DNA of 64,000 nt from Pseudoneobacillus sp042683745 (GTDB lineage: Bacteria; Bacillota; Bacilli; Bacillales; Cytobacillaceae): the NCBI RefSeq assembly GCF_042683745.1, contig NZ_JBHUJX010000018.1, positions 124,001-188,000 of the forward strand, given 5' to 3'. Position 1 is the stretch's first letter; each line of letters opens with the position of its first letter. The notes under the pieces were generated by a model, which worked only from the letters and a program-made list of their open reading frames with translations, had not been told where the DNA came from and searched no databases. The translations under genes and the position numbers were made by a program. Positions 33,816 through 42,036 of the stretch are shown piece after piece.

Positions 33816-34253
33816 CTAATTTTTAAAAGCGGAAACAGGACCCAATTCATTTTTTAAATATTCTTTTACCTTTGGAGAGAAGCTCCTTAAAGTAACCATA
33901 TGTTGATTGAAAGCAGTCATGACCTCATCGTGAGAGATTTCCGTATAATTTTGTACAAGCATTTTTCGTAATGAAATAATTGCTTTTAAGCTAATTCCCA
34001 TTTCATTAGTAACAACTTTTTCATCCATTAATATATCCACAATGTCTTCGTAGCTTCCAGGATCACGCATAATAAATCCATCAATCATCGCATTACCTAC
34101 ATCTAATATTGATTCGATGATCATGTGTGTAATGCGTTCTAATGCTGCTTTCTCAAGTGGTGTCTTCCATTCTTTTAGAGATTGAAATAAATCAAGTTGG
34201 TTTTCTAAATATTGTAATGTATGCTCTATTTTTAGTTGGTCTACGAAATACAT
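33816..34253 (-). CDS. yutE: HepT-like HEPN protein YutE (DUF86)
   Basis: 145 all-helical residues of the DUF86 family that includes HepT toxins. The region of the HEPN RNase motif (RX4-6H) reads RKMLVQNY, so the His is replaced by Gln. No MNT partner gene is adjacent. These points suggest a stand-alone protein without toxin activity. ATG at 34253 gives the usual MYFVDQ start, while 34262 is nearer the site GAGGTG. Confidence 0.8.
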   Translation of the reverse strand: MYFVDQLKIEHTLQYLENQLDLFQSLKEWKTPLEKAALERITHMIIESILDVGNAMIDGFIMRDPGSYEDIVDILMDEKVVTNEMGISLKAIISLRKMLVQNYTEISHDEVMTAFNQHMVTLRSFSPKVKEYLKNELGPVSAFKN

Positions 34254-34302
34254 TTCATTCACCTCGGGGAGTCTTATGTTGTCTTAACATCCGTTCGAAA
34301 CA

Positions 34303-35607
34303 CTAGGACATTGACGCAAGTTTAGGAAGTACTTTAGGACGGGCATAGAAATACCCTTGCGCTAAATCCACTTTATTTCTTGAAAGGACGAGAGCCTCCT
34401 CTGCACTTTCAATTCCTTCAGCAACAACTAATGAACCTGTCTCCTTCGCCACTAGTAAAAGCCCTTTTAGCATTGATTCCTTTACGGTGTTTTTGTCGAT
34501 ATTCTGAATAACTGACCGATCAATTTTAATGATATCCGGCATGATTTCACTGATTGTATTTAAACTGGCATATCCCGCTCCCGTATCATCAACGGCGATA
34601 CGAAAGCCCATTGTACGAAGTACCTTAATATTATATACAAAATCTTTAATCGTCTCAATCGAATCCCGTTCAGTAACCTCTATCGTAATTTGGCTTGGTG
34701 GAATACTTTTATATTTTAATAATAGTTTTTTCACATCTCTTACGAAACGCCCGTTTCCTAATGTTAAAGGAGTAAAATTGATAAAAAAATCATGAAAACT
34801 CCCTGATTGTTGAATTTGCTCTAATGTTTTTTCTAAAACGATTAGCTCCAATTCGTAAAGCTTCCCTGTTTGCCTTGCCACAGAAAATAATTGTAAGGGA
34901 CTTTCTAAATCCGTTCCTTTTGGTCCTCTTGTTAACATTTCCCACGCTTTAATTTCCCTTGATTCCACATCAATAATCGGTTGTGCTAGAAGCTTAATGT
35001 CCTTTTGAGAAACAATTTTACTTATCGAAAAGAGCATTTCATTAAATTCTGACTGAACCCTTTTTTCAGCCATGGCAACCGATTGCTGATGTGCTTTATA
35101 AATCGCTTCATGAATTGAATAATGTTTTTTCTCAACGAACATATAACCAGTATCGAAATATATTGGAACCGTTGGATATTCAATTAGTATATTTTTTTCC
35201 ACTTCATCCGAAATTTTTTTCATGATGATATCAATTTCGGAAAGACAATCGCGTTTTTGATTCACACGAACATATAAAGTAAGGCCATCACTATAATAGT
35301 CGTGCAAAGCAACGATTTCATCTTTTTCGAAATGGCGATCCACGGAATACTTAAAAATAAACTTTAATCTATTGATAAATTTTTTATAATGTAGTTGACC
35401 TAATTGTCCATGAATATCATGTAAATTTTTTATATTAAAAACGATAACAGCCACTTCGAATCCATCTTTAAAGGCATGTGTAATACCTTCAGCAATAGGG
35501 TCCCTTAAGGTGAACTGTGGTGGGAAAAAACGCATTCTGGAATGTGGGAGGAAAATTTTTCCCCAATTTAAAAGTTGCTTCATTTTTTCTACGCAAGGAT
35601 GGGCCAT
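34303..35607 (-). CDS. Degenerate GGDEF + EAL domain protein (cyclic di-GMP)
   Basis: 434 residues. N-terminal 40-190: degenerate GGDEF-like domain with no GGDEF motif (FDTGYMFVEKKHYSI region). C-terminal 195-430: EAL domain with WEMLTRG in place of EALLR, INFTP, IEVTERD, VDDTGAGYASL, IIKIDRS, VAEGIES and AQGYFYARP, so most metal and catalytic residues are kept. It probably binds or degrades cyclic di-GMP. ATG at 35607 is nine bases after GAGAGGA. Single gene. Confidence 0.85.
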   Translation of the reverse strand: MAHPCVEKMKQLLNWGKIFLPHSRMRFFPPQFTLRDPIAEGITHAFKDGFEVAVIVFNIKNLHDIHGQLGQLHYKKFINRLKFIFKYSVDRHFEKDEIVALHDYYSDGLTLYVRVNQKRDCLSEIDIIMKKISDEVEKNILIEYPTVPIYFDTGYMFVEKKHYSIHEAIYKAHQQSVAMAEKRVQSEFNEMLFSISKIVSQKDIKLLAQPIIDVESREIKAWEMLTRGPKGTDLESPLQLFSVARQTGKLYELELIVLEKTLEQIQQSGSFHDFFINFTPLTLGNGRFVRDVKKLLLKYKSIPPSQITIEVTERDSIETIKDFVYNIKVLRTMGFRIAVDDTGAGYASLNTISEIMPDIIKIDRSVIQNIDKNTVKESMLKGLLLVAKETGSLVVAEGIESAEEALVLSRNKVDLAQGYFYARPKVLPKLASMS

Positions 35608-35793
35608 TTCTTTCATTCCTCTCAGAAAACCACCATTAAATTTTTCTTATATTGTATCACAATTTGTAGAATTACGTATTTATTCCACCTTAAGAATTTT
35701 TAGGTATTTTGAAGTATTTTGTTTCATTTTCGTTCAATGTGTTTTTTTGGTATGATAGAGTTATTCAAGTGTTGAAAAATTTGGAGGTACATG

Positions 35794-36060
35794 ATGAGTG
35801 AGCGATATTTTTTATACGATGATAGAGAAGATACGAAAACAAGGTTTGTCAGTTTTGTTGGCGAACACCAGCGGTACGATTTAGCCATTACCCAAACGAC
35901 AAGACATTATGGGAAAGCACTTGTGCTTAATATGCAAGGAAATAAATTCGCGATTATTGGAGAAGATGATTTAAAAGAAGAAGGGTATTTAGAATACGCC
36001 TTTGACTTAAAAGAAGAAGAAGCAGAAGAATTAAAAGATTTTTTATTAGAAATCATTTAA
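35794..36060 (+). CDS. DUF3055 family small protein
   Basis: 88 residues, acidic, with the conserved YLYDD/ EDTKTRFVSFVGEHQRYDLAI stretch and a Glu-rich C-terminal helix. ATGATG occurs at the start; the second ATG is six bases after GGAGG. Function unknown. Followed by a hairpin and the next small gene. Confidence 0.75.
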   Translation: MSERYFLYDDREDTKTRFVSFVGEHQRYDLAITQTTRHYGKALVLNMQGNKFAIIGEDDLKEEGYLEYAFDLKEEEAEELKDFLLEII

Positions 36061-36068
36061 CATGATTT

Positions 36069-36104
36069 TCACCTCTATTGTTGATAATAAAACAATAGAG
36101 GTGA
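36069..36104 (+). promoter_or_regulatory. 14-bp perfect hairpin holding a ribosome site
   Basis: TCACCTCTATTGTT (36069-36082) and AACAATAGAGGTGA (36091-36104), loop GATAATAA. The 3' arm contains GAGGTGA, the only good ribosome site of the TTG-started gene at 36110. No T-run follows. Possible terminator-like or translational control element. Confidence 0.6.
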
Positions 36105-36109
36105 TTTAA

Positions 36110-36406
36110 TTGAAAAATAATAGTTCAGAAAAATATGGAGATTTTTCTAATGTGGAAGCCGGAAGAAATTTTCTAACGGCAGAGGAACTGCCAGAAGGTC
36201 CATACGGCTCACCCATTGGAAAAGATGAACCTGTTCAAAACAAAAGTACACCGTGGAAAGAAGGTCAAAGATATTATAGTGCTTTTAACTATGAATTCAA
36301 AACCTTCCATGAAAATCTCCCAAGACAAATGGCTGGGGCTCATCCAACCCATGATGATCCTGAAACAGGTGAACAGCCACCTTATGAGGACTACCGTGAA
36401 CATTGA
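36110..36406 (+). CDS. Small soluble protein, 'cytosolic protein' family
   Basis: 98 hydrophilic residues, rich in Glu, Pro and Tyr, with AEELPEGPYGSPIG and YYSAFNYEFKTFHENLPRQMAGAHPTHDD. Such proteins are annotated simply as cytosolic protein in Bacillus; I know no function. Starts with TTG, five bases after the GAGGTGA site that sits in a hairpin arm. The last codons lie in a palindrome shared with convergent yutD. Confidence 0.7.
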   Translation: MKNNSSEKYGDFSNVEAGRNFLTAEELPEGPYGSPIGKDEPVQNKSTPWKEGQRYYSAFNYEFKTFHENLPRQMAGAHPTHDDPETGEQPPYEDYREH

Positions 36407-36444
36407 AAAAAGGATGGTTAATACCATCCTTTTTTCAATGTTCA
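36397..36444. terminator. 21-bp palindromic terminator shared by convergent genes
   Basis: TGAACATTGAAAAAAGGATGG and its exact complement with a 6-base loop. Both strands carry six T after the stem core. The stem contains the stop codons of the gene at 36110 and of yutD; both proteins end in Glu-His because of the symmetry. Confidence 0.88.
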
Positions 36445-36710
36445 ATCCTTTTTAACACAAAATAAGCACAGCCGAAATTGCAATACTCATACAAGTATTC
36501 ACTTAAAGTGCTTATTTTTGTATCAAAGGTTGCTTTTTGATTTTGATCATCGAAAAAGCCTCTTAACCTTAATTGCCCGTATCCCCAGTCTCCAACAATA
36601 TAATCATATCGAGTTAATATATCGCTATATCGTGCACGAAAGGCTTCCTCATTAAAACCATTTCGATGCTCTTGTACAATTTCATAAGAAATATTATTAA
36701 TTTGGATCAA
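36435..36710 (-). CDS. yutD: YutD (DUF1027)
   Basis: 91 residues with the highly conserved core RARYSDILTRYDYIVGDWGY-GQLRLRGFF of the DUF1027 family. Start TTG at 36710, six bases after GAGGTG; GTG at 36719 overlaps that site. In staphylococci related proteins were linked to membrane/transport roles, but the function is not established. Repeat copy 4 lies upstream. Confidence 0.85.
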   Translation of the reverse strand: MIQINNISYEIVQEHRNGFNEEAFRARYSDILTRYDYIVGDWGYGQLRLRGFFDDQNQKATFDTKISTLSEYLYEYCNFGCAYFVLKRIEH

Positions 36711-36738
36711 ATTCAACACCTCACTAAACTAACTTTCA

Positions 36739-36861
36739 TTTGTCCAGCTCCAGCGGCTAGCCCCTCGAGGTCAAATGTTCGCCACCCAAAAAGTCAAAGA
36801 ACGACTTTCCGGGTGGCGAAGCATTTGCTTGTCGGGGCTAATCGAGCCGCTTCCGCTTTTC
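36739..36861 (-). repeat. Interspersed element, copy 4 (short form)
   Basis: Reverse orientation, begins TTGTCCAGCTCCAGCGGCT and ends GCCGCTTCCGCTTTTCC. Outer arms are AGCGGCT / AGCCGCT rather than GCGCC / GGCGC; second arms AGCCCC / GGGGCT; tip hairpin CGCCACCC / GGGTGGCG. No module. Confidence 0.88.
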
Positions 36862-36948
36862 CTTTTCCTCATTATAACTCATTCCCCATGAATTACTAAG
36901 TGAAAAAGTAAAATACATGGTCATTCTATATATGAGGAGGTGTTTTTA

Positions 36949-37608
36949 ATGAACAAGATGTTCATGACATTGGGAATTTCTGGTTTATTTGCCTTAACTG
37001 GCTGCGGAGCTAATCAGATGGCAGATCGTGACATTTATGAAGAAAGTGGACATACCGTTAACGTAAATAATCAAAGAGCTGAAATTTATAATAAAAACAT
37101 GAGTAATAAAAGCGAAGATTTCGGATATGTGCGCCATCAAAAAAATCCAGTAAATGGTCGAACGAATTCGCATAAATTTTCTGCACTCGACCGTGAAAAA
37201 TTAGCAGATAGTATCAGTAAATTAAGTTCTGATTTACCAAATGTACATGATGTTGCCACACTTGTAACCGATGAAGAGGTATTAATTGCCTATCAAACGG
37301 ACGCTAAAGATCGAAATTTAACTGCTGACCAAGTCAAGAAAACAGCTATATCTGTTGTTCCACGTTTTTATCATGTGTATGTAACAGATAATAAAAACTT
37401 AATAAAGAATGTTGAAAACTTCGCAACATTGGACTCAGATAGCCGAAATGTGGATAGTATGGTTGACCGACTTATTGTTCAAATGTTGAAATCACCACAA
37501 GGTGCGCCTCTTACTAAGATGGAGAACGAAAATGATGTGATTAACAATGATATGTCTGAAAATCGTCAGCGTAATTTCACACCAACACAAATGCAAAACA
37601 ATCGATAA
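36949..37608 (+). CDS. yutC: YhcN/YlaJ-type lipoprotein (YutC)
   Basis: 219 residues: lipoprotein signal with lipobox LTGC (Cys about residue 18), then the YhcN/YlaJ domain typical of sporulation lipoproteins (HDVATLVTDEEVLIAY, VVPRFYHVYVTDNKN). Gln/Asn-rich tail. ATG at 36949 follows AGGAGGTG. Probably membrane-bound in the spore, by analogy with YhcN. An interspersed element starts four bases after the stop. Confidence 0.85.
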   Translation: MNKMFMTLGISGLFALTGCGANQMADRDIYEESGHTVNVNNQRAEIYNKNMSNKSEDFGYVRHQKNPVNGRTNSHKFSALDREKLADSISKLSSDLPNVHDVATLVTDEEVLIAYQTDAKDRNLTADQVKKTAISVVPRFYHVYVTDNKNLIKNVENFATLDSDSRNVDSMVDRLIVQMLKSPQGAPLTKMENENDVINNDMSENRQRNFTPTQMQNNR

Positions 37609-37611
37609 ATA

Positions 37612-37808
37612 AGAAAAGCGTAAGCGCCTTGATTAGCCCCGAGAAGCAAATGCTTCGCCAGCCGGAAAGTCGCTCTCTGACTTTTTGGCTGGCGAACATT
37701 TGACCTCGAGGTCGACAAGAGCGCGACGTCCTGTCGCATTGTCGACACTAGTTCATCCTGTACGTCGGGGCTAGGCGCTGAAGCTGGACAATTTTCGAAG
37801 TCCGAAAA
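37612..37808 (+). repeat. Interspersed element, copy 5
   Basis: Starts AGAAAAGCGTAAGCGCC immediately after the yutC stop and ends GGACAATTTTCGAAGTCCG. Tip hairpin CTTCGCCAGCC / GGCTGGCGAA, TAGCCCC / GGGGCTA arms, GCGCC / GGCGC base and the module CGACGTCCTGTCGCATTG. Confidence 0.9.
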
Positions 37809-37831
37809 TGGTATACTTTTAGTCATACAAA

Positions 37832-37864
37832 AGACCTGAGCCAGTTTAACTCGAGCTCAGGTCT
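37832..37864 (-). terminator. lipA terminator
   Basis: Ten-base stem AGACCTGAGC / GCTCAGGTCT with a 13-base loop, TTTTG after it on the minus strand. Confidence 0.8.
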
Positions 37865-37871
37865 CTTCAAT

Positions 37872-38786
37872 TTATGCTTCCTTCACTTCCATATCTGCTA
37901 ATTCTTGCTTTTTCTTAGCTGCAGCATTGACTTGTTCATCTGCATGATAAGATGAGCGAACAAGTGGACCAGCTTCACAATGATTAAAGCCTTTAGTCAT
38001 GGCGATTTCCTTTAATTCCTTAAACTCATCTGGACTGTAATATTTTTCGACCTTTAAATGTTTCTTTGTTGGCTGTAAATACTGACCAATTGTTAAAATA
38101 TCAACATGATTTGCCCGCAAGTCGTCCATTGCTTCAATGATTTCATCCTTTGTTTCACCAAGTCCTATCATGATACTTGATTTCGTTGGCGTATCAGGCT
38201 GCATTGCTTTCGCACGGCGTAAAAATTCTAGGGAGCGGTCGTATTGGGCTCTTGCTCGAATTCTTGGTGTCAATCTTCGGACCGTTTCGATATTATGATT
38301 TAAAATATCTGGTTTCGCATCCATTAGGATTCGTAAATTTTCTTCGACTCCACCCATATCAGAAGGGAGAACTTCAATAGATGTAAATGGATTTTTTTTA
38401 CGTACCGCTCGGACCGTTTCAGCAAATACGGCTGCTCCCCCATCCTTTAAGTCATCTCTGGCAACGGCCGTTATGACCACATGCTTTAAATTCATATGAA
38501 CGACAGAGTCCGCTACTCTTTCTGGTTCTTGCCAATCTAATTCAGATGGTAAGCCGGTCTTCACTGCACAAAAACGGCAAGCTCGTGTACAAACATCGCC
38601 TAAAATCATGAAAGTGGCTGTTCTTCTTACTGCCCAACATTCATGAATATTCGGACATCTAGCCTCTTCGCACACAGTATGTAAATTTTTCTCTCTCATC
38701 ATTTTCTTTAACTCAGTATAATTTTCATTTGTATTTAATTTTATTTTTAACCATTCTGGTTTTCTTAAATGACCTTCCTTGCTCAT
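37872..38786 (-). CDS. lipA: Lipoyl synthase
   Basis: Radical SAM enzyme that inserts two sulfurs into octanoyl-proteins, here most likely first on GcvH (encoded in this window). 304 residues: auxiliary-cluster motif CEEARCPNIHEC, radical-SAM motif CTRACRFC, and C-terminal RSSYHADEQ. Ribosome site AGGGGTGG, six bases upstream. It depends on Fe-S supply from Suf. Confidence 0.96.
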   Translation of the reverse strand: MSKEGHLRKPEWLKIKLNTNENYTELKKMMREKNLHTVCEEARCPNIHECWAVRRTATFMILGDVCTRACRFCAVKTGLPSELDWQEPERVADSVVHMNLKHVVITAVARDDLKDGGAAVFAETVRAVRKKNPFTSIEVLPSDMGGVEENLRILMDAKPDILNHNIETVRRLTPRIRARAQYDRSLEFLRRAKAMQPDTPTKSSIMIGLGETKDEIIEAMDDLRANHVDILTIGQYLQPTKKHLKVEKYYSPDEFKELKEIAMTKGFNHCEAGPLVRSSYHADEQVNAAAKKKQELADMEVKEA

Positions 38787-38968
38787 GCCATTCCACCCCT
38801 AAATAGAAAAAAGTATGAAATAATGTTTTCACTTTCTTTAGACACTGTAACACACTAAAAAAAGTTGAACAAGCTTGACCCCATCACATTTCCATTATTT
38901 TAAAAACATTTTATTGTTGATTCAAGACAGACTATATTTATATATGACAATTGGATGGGAGGATTCAT

Positions 38969-39955
38969 GTGAAGTGCTTTATTGCATCCTTACTCTTAGT
39001 TCTAATGGCAGCTATGTTTTCTCCAAAGACAAGTCATGCCAATACAGACGATCTTTACGTTAAAAGAATGGAGCTTTATAAAAAAGTTGAGGCAGTCACG
39101 CAGATCCCTTGGTATTATTTAGCTGCCATTGATCAATACGAAAGAAACATTCGACAAGTTCGAAGAGATTTACCAAAAGCGGAGGGAATCATTGCTATTT
39201 ATTTTCGTCCGGAGGAGTGGCGCGGGCTTTTAAATCCGAAACTTAATGATGAAAACCCTACTTCAATCCAATTCTTCGATGGAGTTGGTATTGACGGTAA
39301 TGGGGATGGCAAAGCAAGCCTTACAAATGATGAAGATGTTTTACATGCATTTGCTAACTATATCCTTTCATATGGGATCGACCATGATAATATTAAAATC
39401 GCATTGTGGAACTATTATCTTCGCGATAAAACGGTCGGAATTATAACAGGAAAAGCACAGATTTATAAACACTTCGGCCGTTTAGATCTTGATAAGCATG
39501 CTTTTCCTGTACCATTAAGAAGTAATCATAGCTATAAAAATACTTGGGGAAGTGCCAGAGGCTGGGGTGGAAGACGGATTCACGAAGGAACCGATATTTT
39601 TGCTGGTTACGGAGTTCCTGTAAGGGCCACAAGCTATGGGATCGTTGAGATGAAGGGCTGGAATCGCTTTGGCGGCTGGCGCATCGGTATTCGGGATATT
39701 AATAATACGTATCATTATTTCGCCCATTTGAGTGGTTTTGCAAAAGATCTTAAAGTAGGACAAGTTGTTGAGCCTGGAATGTTGATTGGTGGAGTTGGAA
39801 GTTCTGGTTATGGCCCACCAGGAACATCAGGTAAATTCCCGCCACATCTCCATTATGGGATGTACAAAGATAATGGGTATACTGAATGGTCCTATGATCC
39901 ATACTCTCATTTAAGACTTTGGGAGAGACAAGAAAGGCAAAGGAATAAAAAATAA
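38969..39955 (+). CDS. lytH: LytH/YunA, M23 peptidase of sporulation
   Basis: Zn-dependent endopeptidase; B. subtilis LytH trims peptide side chains to single L-Ala in the spore cortex under SigK control. 328 residues: signal peptide (ends SHAN, about 24), an N-terminal helical domain, then the M23 domain with RRIHEGTDIFAGYG (zinc His/Asp) and PPHLHYGMY (zinc His). GTG start six bases after GGGAGG. The interspersed element starts at its stop codon. Confidence 0.92.
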   Translation: MKCFIASLLLVLMAAMFSPKTSHANTDDLYVKRMELYKKVEAVTQIPWYYLAAIDQYERNIRQVRRDLPKAEGIIAIYFRPEEWRGLLNPKLNDENPTSIQFFDGVGIDGNGDGKASLTNDEDVLHAFANYILSYGIDHDNIKIALWNYYLRDKTVGIITGKAQIYKHFGRLDLDKHAFPVPLRSNHSYKNTWGSARGWGGRRIHEGTDIFAGYGVPVRATSYGIVEMKGWNRFGGWRIGIRDINNTYHYFAHLSGFAKDLKVGQVVEPGMLIGGVGSSGYGPPGTSGKFPPHLHYGMYKDNGYTEWSYDPYSHLRLWERQERQRNKK

Positions 39956-40096
39956 GAAAAGCGCAAGGCGCCCGCCTATCGGCGACAAGCAAATGCTTCA
40001 CAGCCATCAAAGTCGTTCTTTGACTTTGCATGGATGTGAACATTTGACCTCGAGCCGATGGCGCCTGGAGCTGGACAATTTTCGAAGTCCGAAAAA
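39955..40096 (+). repeat. Interspersed element, copy 6
   Basis: Starts at the lytH stop with AGAAAAGCGCAAGGCGCC and ends GGACAATTTTCGAAGTCCG. Second arms are TATCGGC / GCCGATG in place of TAGCCCC / GGGGCTA; tip arms ACAGCCAT / ATGGATGT-like with an AAAGTC / GACTTT top. No module. Confidence 0.9.
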
Positions 40097-40115
40097 GTTT
40101 TTTTACCTTTTAAAT

Positions 40116-40143
40116 AAAGGGTGACCCCAAATGGTCACCCTTT
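40116..40143 (-). terminator. Terminator of the transporter operon
   Basis: Eleven-base stem AAAGGGTGACC / GGTCACCCTTT with a 6-base loop, just after the small metS-like gene. Confidence 0.85.
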
Positions 40144-40149
40144 TTCCAA

Positions 40150-40257
40150 TTAATTTGCTTTTTTCCCTTTTACTACTGCATTGATCACACTTGCTGTAAG
40201 TCCACCCCATATAATGACCATCCCAACAATCATCATCGCAATTGCGCTTGCTGACAT
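40150..40257 (-). CDS. metS: MetS-like small subunit of an NSS transporter
   Basis: 35-residue single-helix membrane protein MSASAIAMMIVGMVIIWGG... ending in VVKGKKAN. It matches the MetS family, the small partner that methionine/alanine importers of the MetP type need. It lies three bases after the transporter stop on the same strand, with GGAGGC in the transporter's 3' end, so the two are coupled. Too short for usual gene finders. Confidence 0.85.
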   Translation of the reverse strand: MSASAIAMMIVGMVIIWGGLTASVINAVVKGKKAN

Positions 40258-40259
40258 AA

Positions 40260-41774
40260 TTATGAAGCCTCCTTTTCAGTATCACTTTGTATGGATAAAT
40301 CATCACTCTTCCATTTGAAGAGGGTGAAAAGGAATCCTACTACGATCACTACCGCAGCAACTAACCATCCCGCATAAATAATAAACTCTGTGGAATATCC
40401 CCCGTAGTTATCTTTTAAATTGGTAATGAAATTTTGAACCATCATGTATCCTAATACTAAAGGTGTAATAGCAGCTAAACATACCTTCCACCAAGACCCA
40501 ATCATAACATCTGAAACGTTATTCGCATGAGATTGTAGATTCTTAAGTTCCTTGAAAACCCAAGCAACTAGCACGACTTCAATTAACCCAGCTAATGTAA
40601 CACCAAAATTATTTATAAAATAGTCTGCAGCGTCAAGGAAATATAAGCCGCTTTTTGTAGCGAAAAGAATTGAAATCAGTGCTGAAAGACCCCCACCAAA
40701 TGCCACTGCTTTATTACGTGAAACTTTAAATTTCTCTTGAATTCCTGCTACATACGTTTCTACAATTGAAATAAGTGAAGTTAACCCTGCAAGAACTAAG
40801 CATAAGAAGAATGCTACTCCAAAAAATTCATTGAATGCTGGGAACTCATTAATAATTTGTGGAAAAACAACGAAAGCAAGTCCCACACCTGCATCAACCA
40901 CTTTACTAACCGGAACACCTTGCTGAACAGCCATGAAGCCTAACGCCGAGAAAACGCCAATTCCAGCTAATAATTCAAAACCTGAATTGGCAAAACCTGT
41001 AATAAAAGCACTGTTCGTTAAATCTGTTTTCTTTGGTAAATAGCTAGAATAAGTAATCATAATCGCGAATCCAATTGAAAGACTAAAGAAAATTTGACCG
41101 TAAGCAGCTACCCAAACTTTTGGATCGGCGATCTTACTCCAATCTGGTTTGAATAATGCATCTAGCCCTTGCATCGCTCCATCAAGAGTTAGTGCGCGGA
41201 TAACGATGATTAAAAATAAGCCAATTAATGTTGGAATCATAATTTTATTTGCTAATTCGATTCCCTTTTTTACTCCTTTAAAAAGAACTCCTAGTGTAAT
41301 AATCCACACTAATACTAATGGAATAAAGACTCCTGGTACAACCCCACCTAGATGACCTGGCTTGTCCGCTAATTTCAAAAATTCACCAAATAGGAATCCT
41401 TTTGTATCTTCTCCCCATTCAAGGCTTAATGAAAATTTAGAGTAAGACATCGCCCAAGCAATAATTACTGCGTAATAAGTGGAAATCACAAAGGAAATTC
41501 CTAATTGCCACCAACCTAACCATTCAGATTTCTTATTAAGTCGAGTAAATGTTAAAGGTGCAGATCCCCTTAACTTATGCCCAAGAGTAAACTCTAAAAT
41601 TAATAGTGGGATACCTGCCGTTAATAAGGCAAATAAATATGGCAAGAAGAATGCCCCACCCCCGTTTTCGTAAGCAACTGCTGGGAATCTCCATATATTC
41701 CCTAAGCCAACTGCTGAACCAATTGCTGCTAAAATAAATCCGGCACGTGTTCCCCATTGTGGACGATTATCCAT
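40260..41774 (-). CDS. Sodium-dependent amino-acid transporter (NSS/SNF family, MetP type)
   Basis: 504 residues with 12 predicted helices. TM1 carries the family motif GTRAGFILAAIGSAVGLGNIWRFP with the unwound Na+ / substrate site. C-terminal cytoplasmic Ser/Asp-rich tail. The linked MetS-like gene suggests methionine and/or alanine import by Na+ symport. Ribosome site TAGGAGGAA. Upstream 41775-41990 is AT-rich with no gene. Confidence 0.9.
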   Translation of the reverse strand: MDNRPQWGTRAGFILAAIGSAVGLGNIWRFPAVAYENGGGAFFLPYLFALLTAGIPLLILEFTLGHKLRGSAPLTFTRLNKKSEWLGWWQLGISFVISTYYAVIIAWAMSYSKFSLSLEWGEDTKGFLFGEFLKLADKPGHLGGVVPGVFIPLVLVWIITLGVLFKGVKKGIELANKIMIPTLIGLFLIIVIRALTLDGAMQGLDALFKPDWSKIADPKVWVAAYGQIFFSLSIGFAIMITYSSYLPKKTDLTNSAFITGFANSGFELLAGIGVFSALGFMAVQQGVPVSKVVDAGVGLAFVVFPQIINEFPAFNEFFGVAFFLCLVLAGLTSLISIVETYVAGIQEKFKVSRNKAVAFGGGLSALISILFATKSGLYFLDAADYFINNFGVTLAGLIEVVLVAWVFKELKNLQSHANNVSDVMIGSWWKVCLAAITPLVLGYMMVQNFITNLKDNYGGYSTEFIIYAGWLVAAVVIVVGFLFTLFKWKSDDLSIQSDTEKEAS

Positions 41775-41991
41775 TATATTTCCTCCTATACTTCCATTTA
41801 TTTCATAAAATAGATAGAAAAATCTAAAGTTTTATTATTTTCAGATTATTTGTTCTAAAAATTATTATAGGGGCTCTTATTAAATCTGTCAAAACATTAT
41901 TATAAAAAAATAAAAATTATTTTATAATCTAGAAAACTAACGGAAATGTAACCGTTTTCTAAAATTAATATTATTCAAAAGATAATTTCAA

Positions 41992-42024
41992 CAAAAAAAC
42001 AGGAGTAAATATATACCCTGTTTA
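41992..42024 (-). terminator. yunB terminator
   Basis: Stem AAACAGG / CCTGTTT with a 13-base loop and seven T on the minus strand, after the yunB stop. Confidence 0.75.
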
Positions 42025-42036
42025 ATCGAGATTCTA

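Noticed and set aside
37566..37826. Open frames inside interspersed elements, e.g. with STMRQDVA and AKHLLV words (also at 31725-32006, 33522-33743, 39750-40043, 60256-60540)
   Set aside because: The same peptide words recur wherever the element occurs; they follow the element, not a gene.
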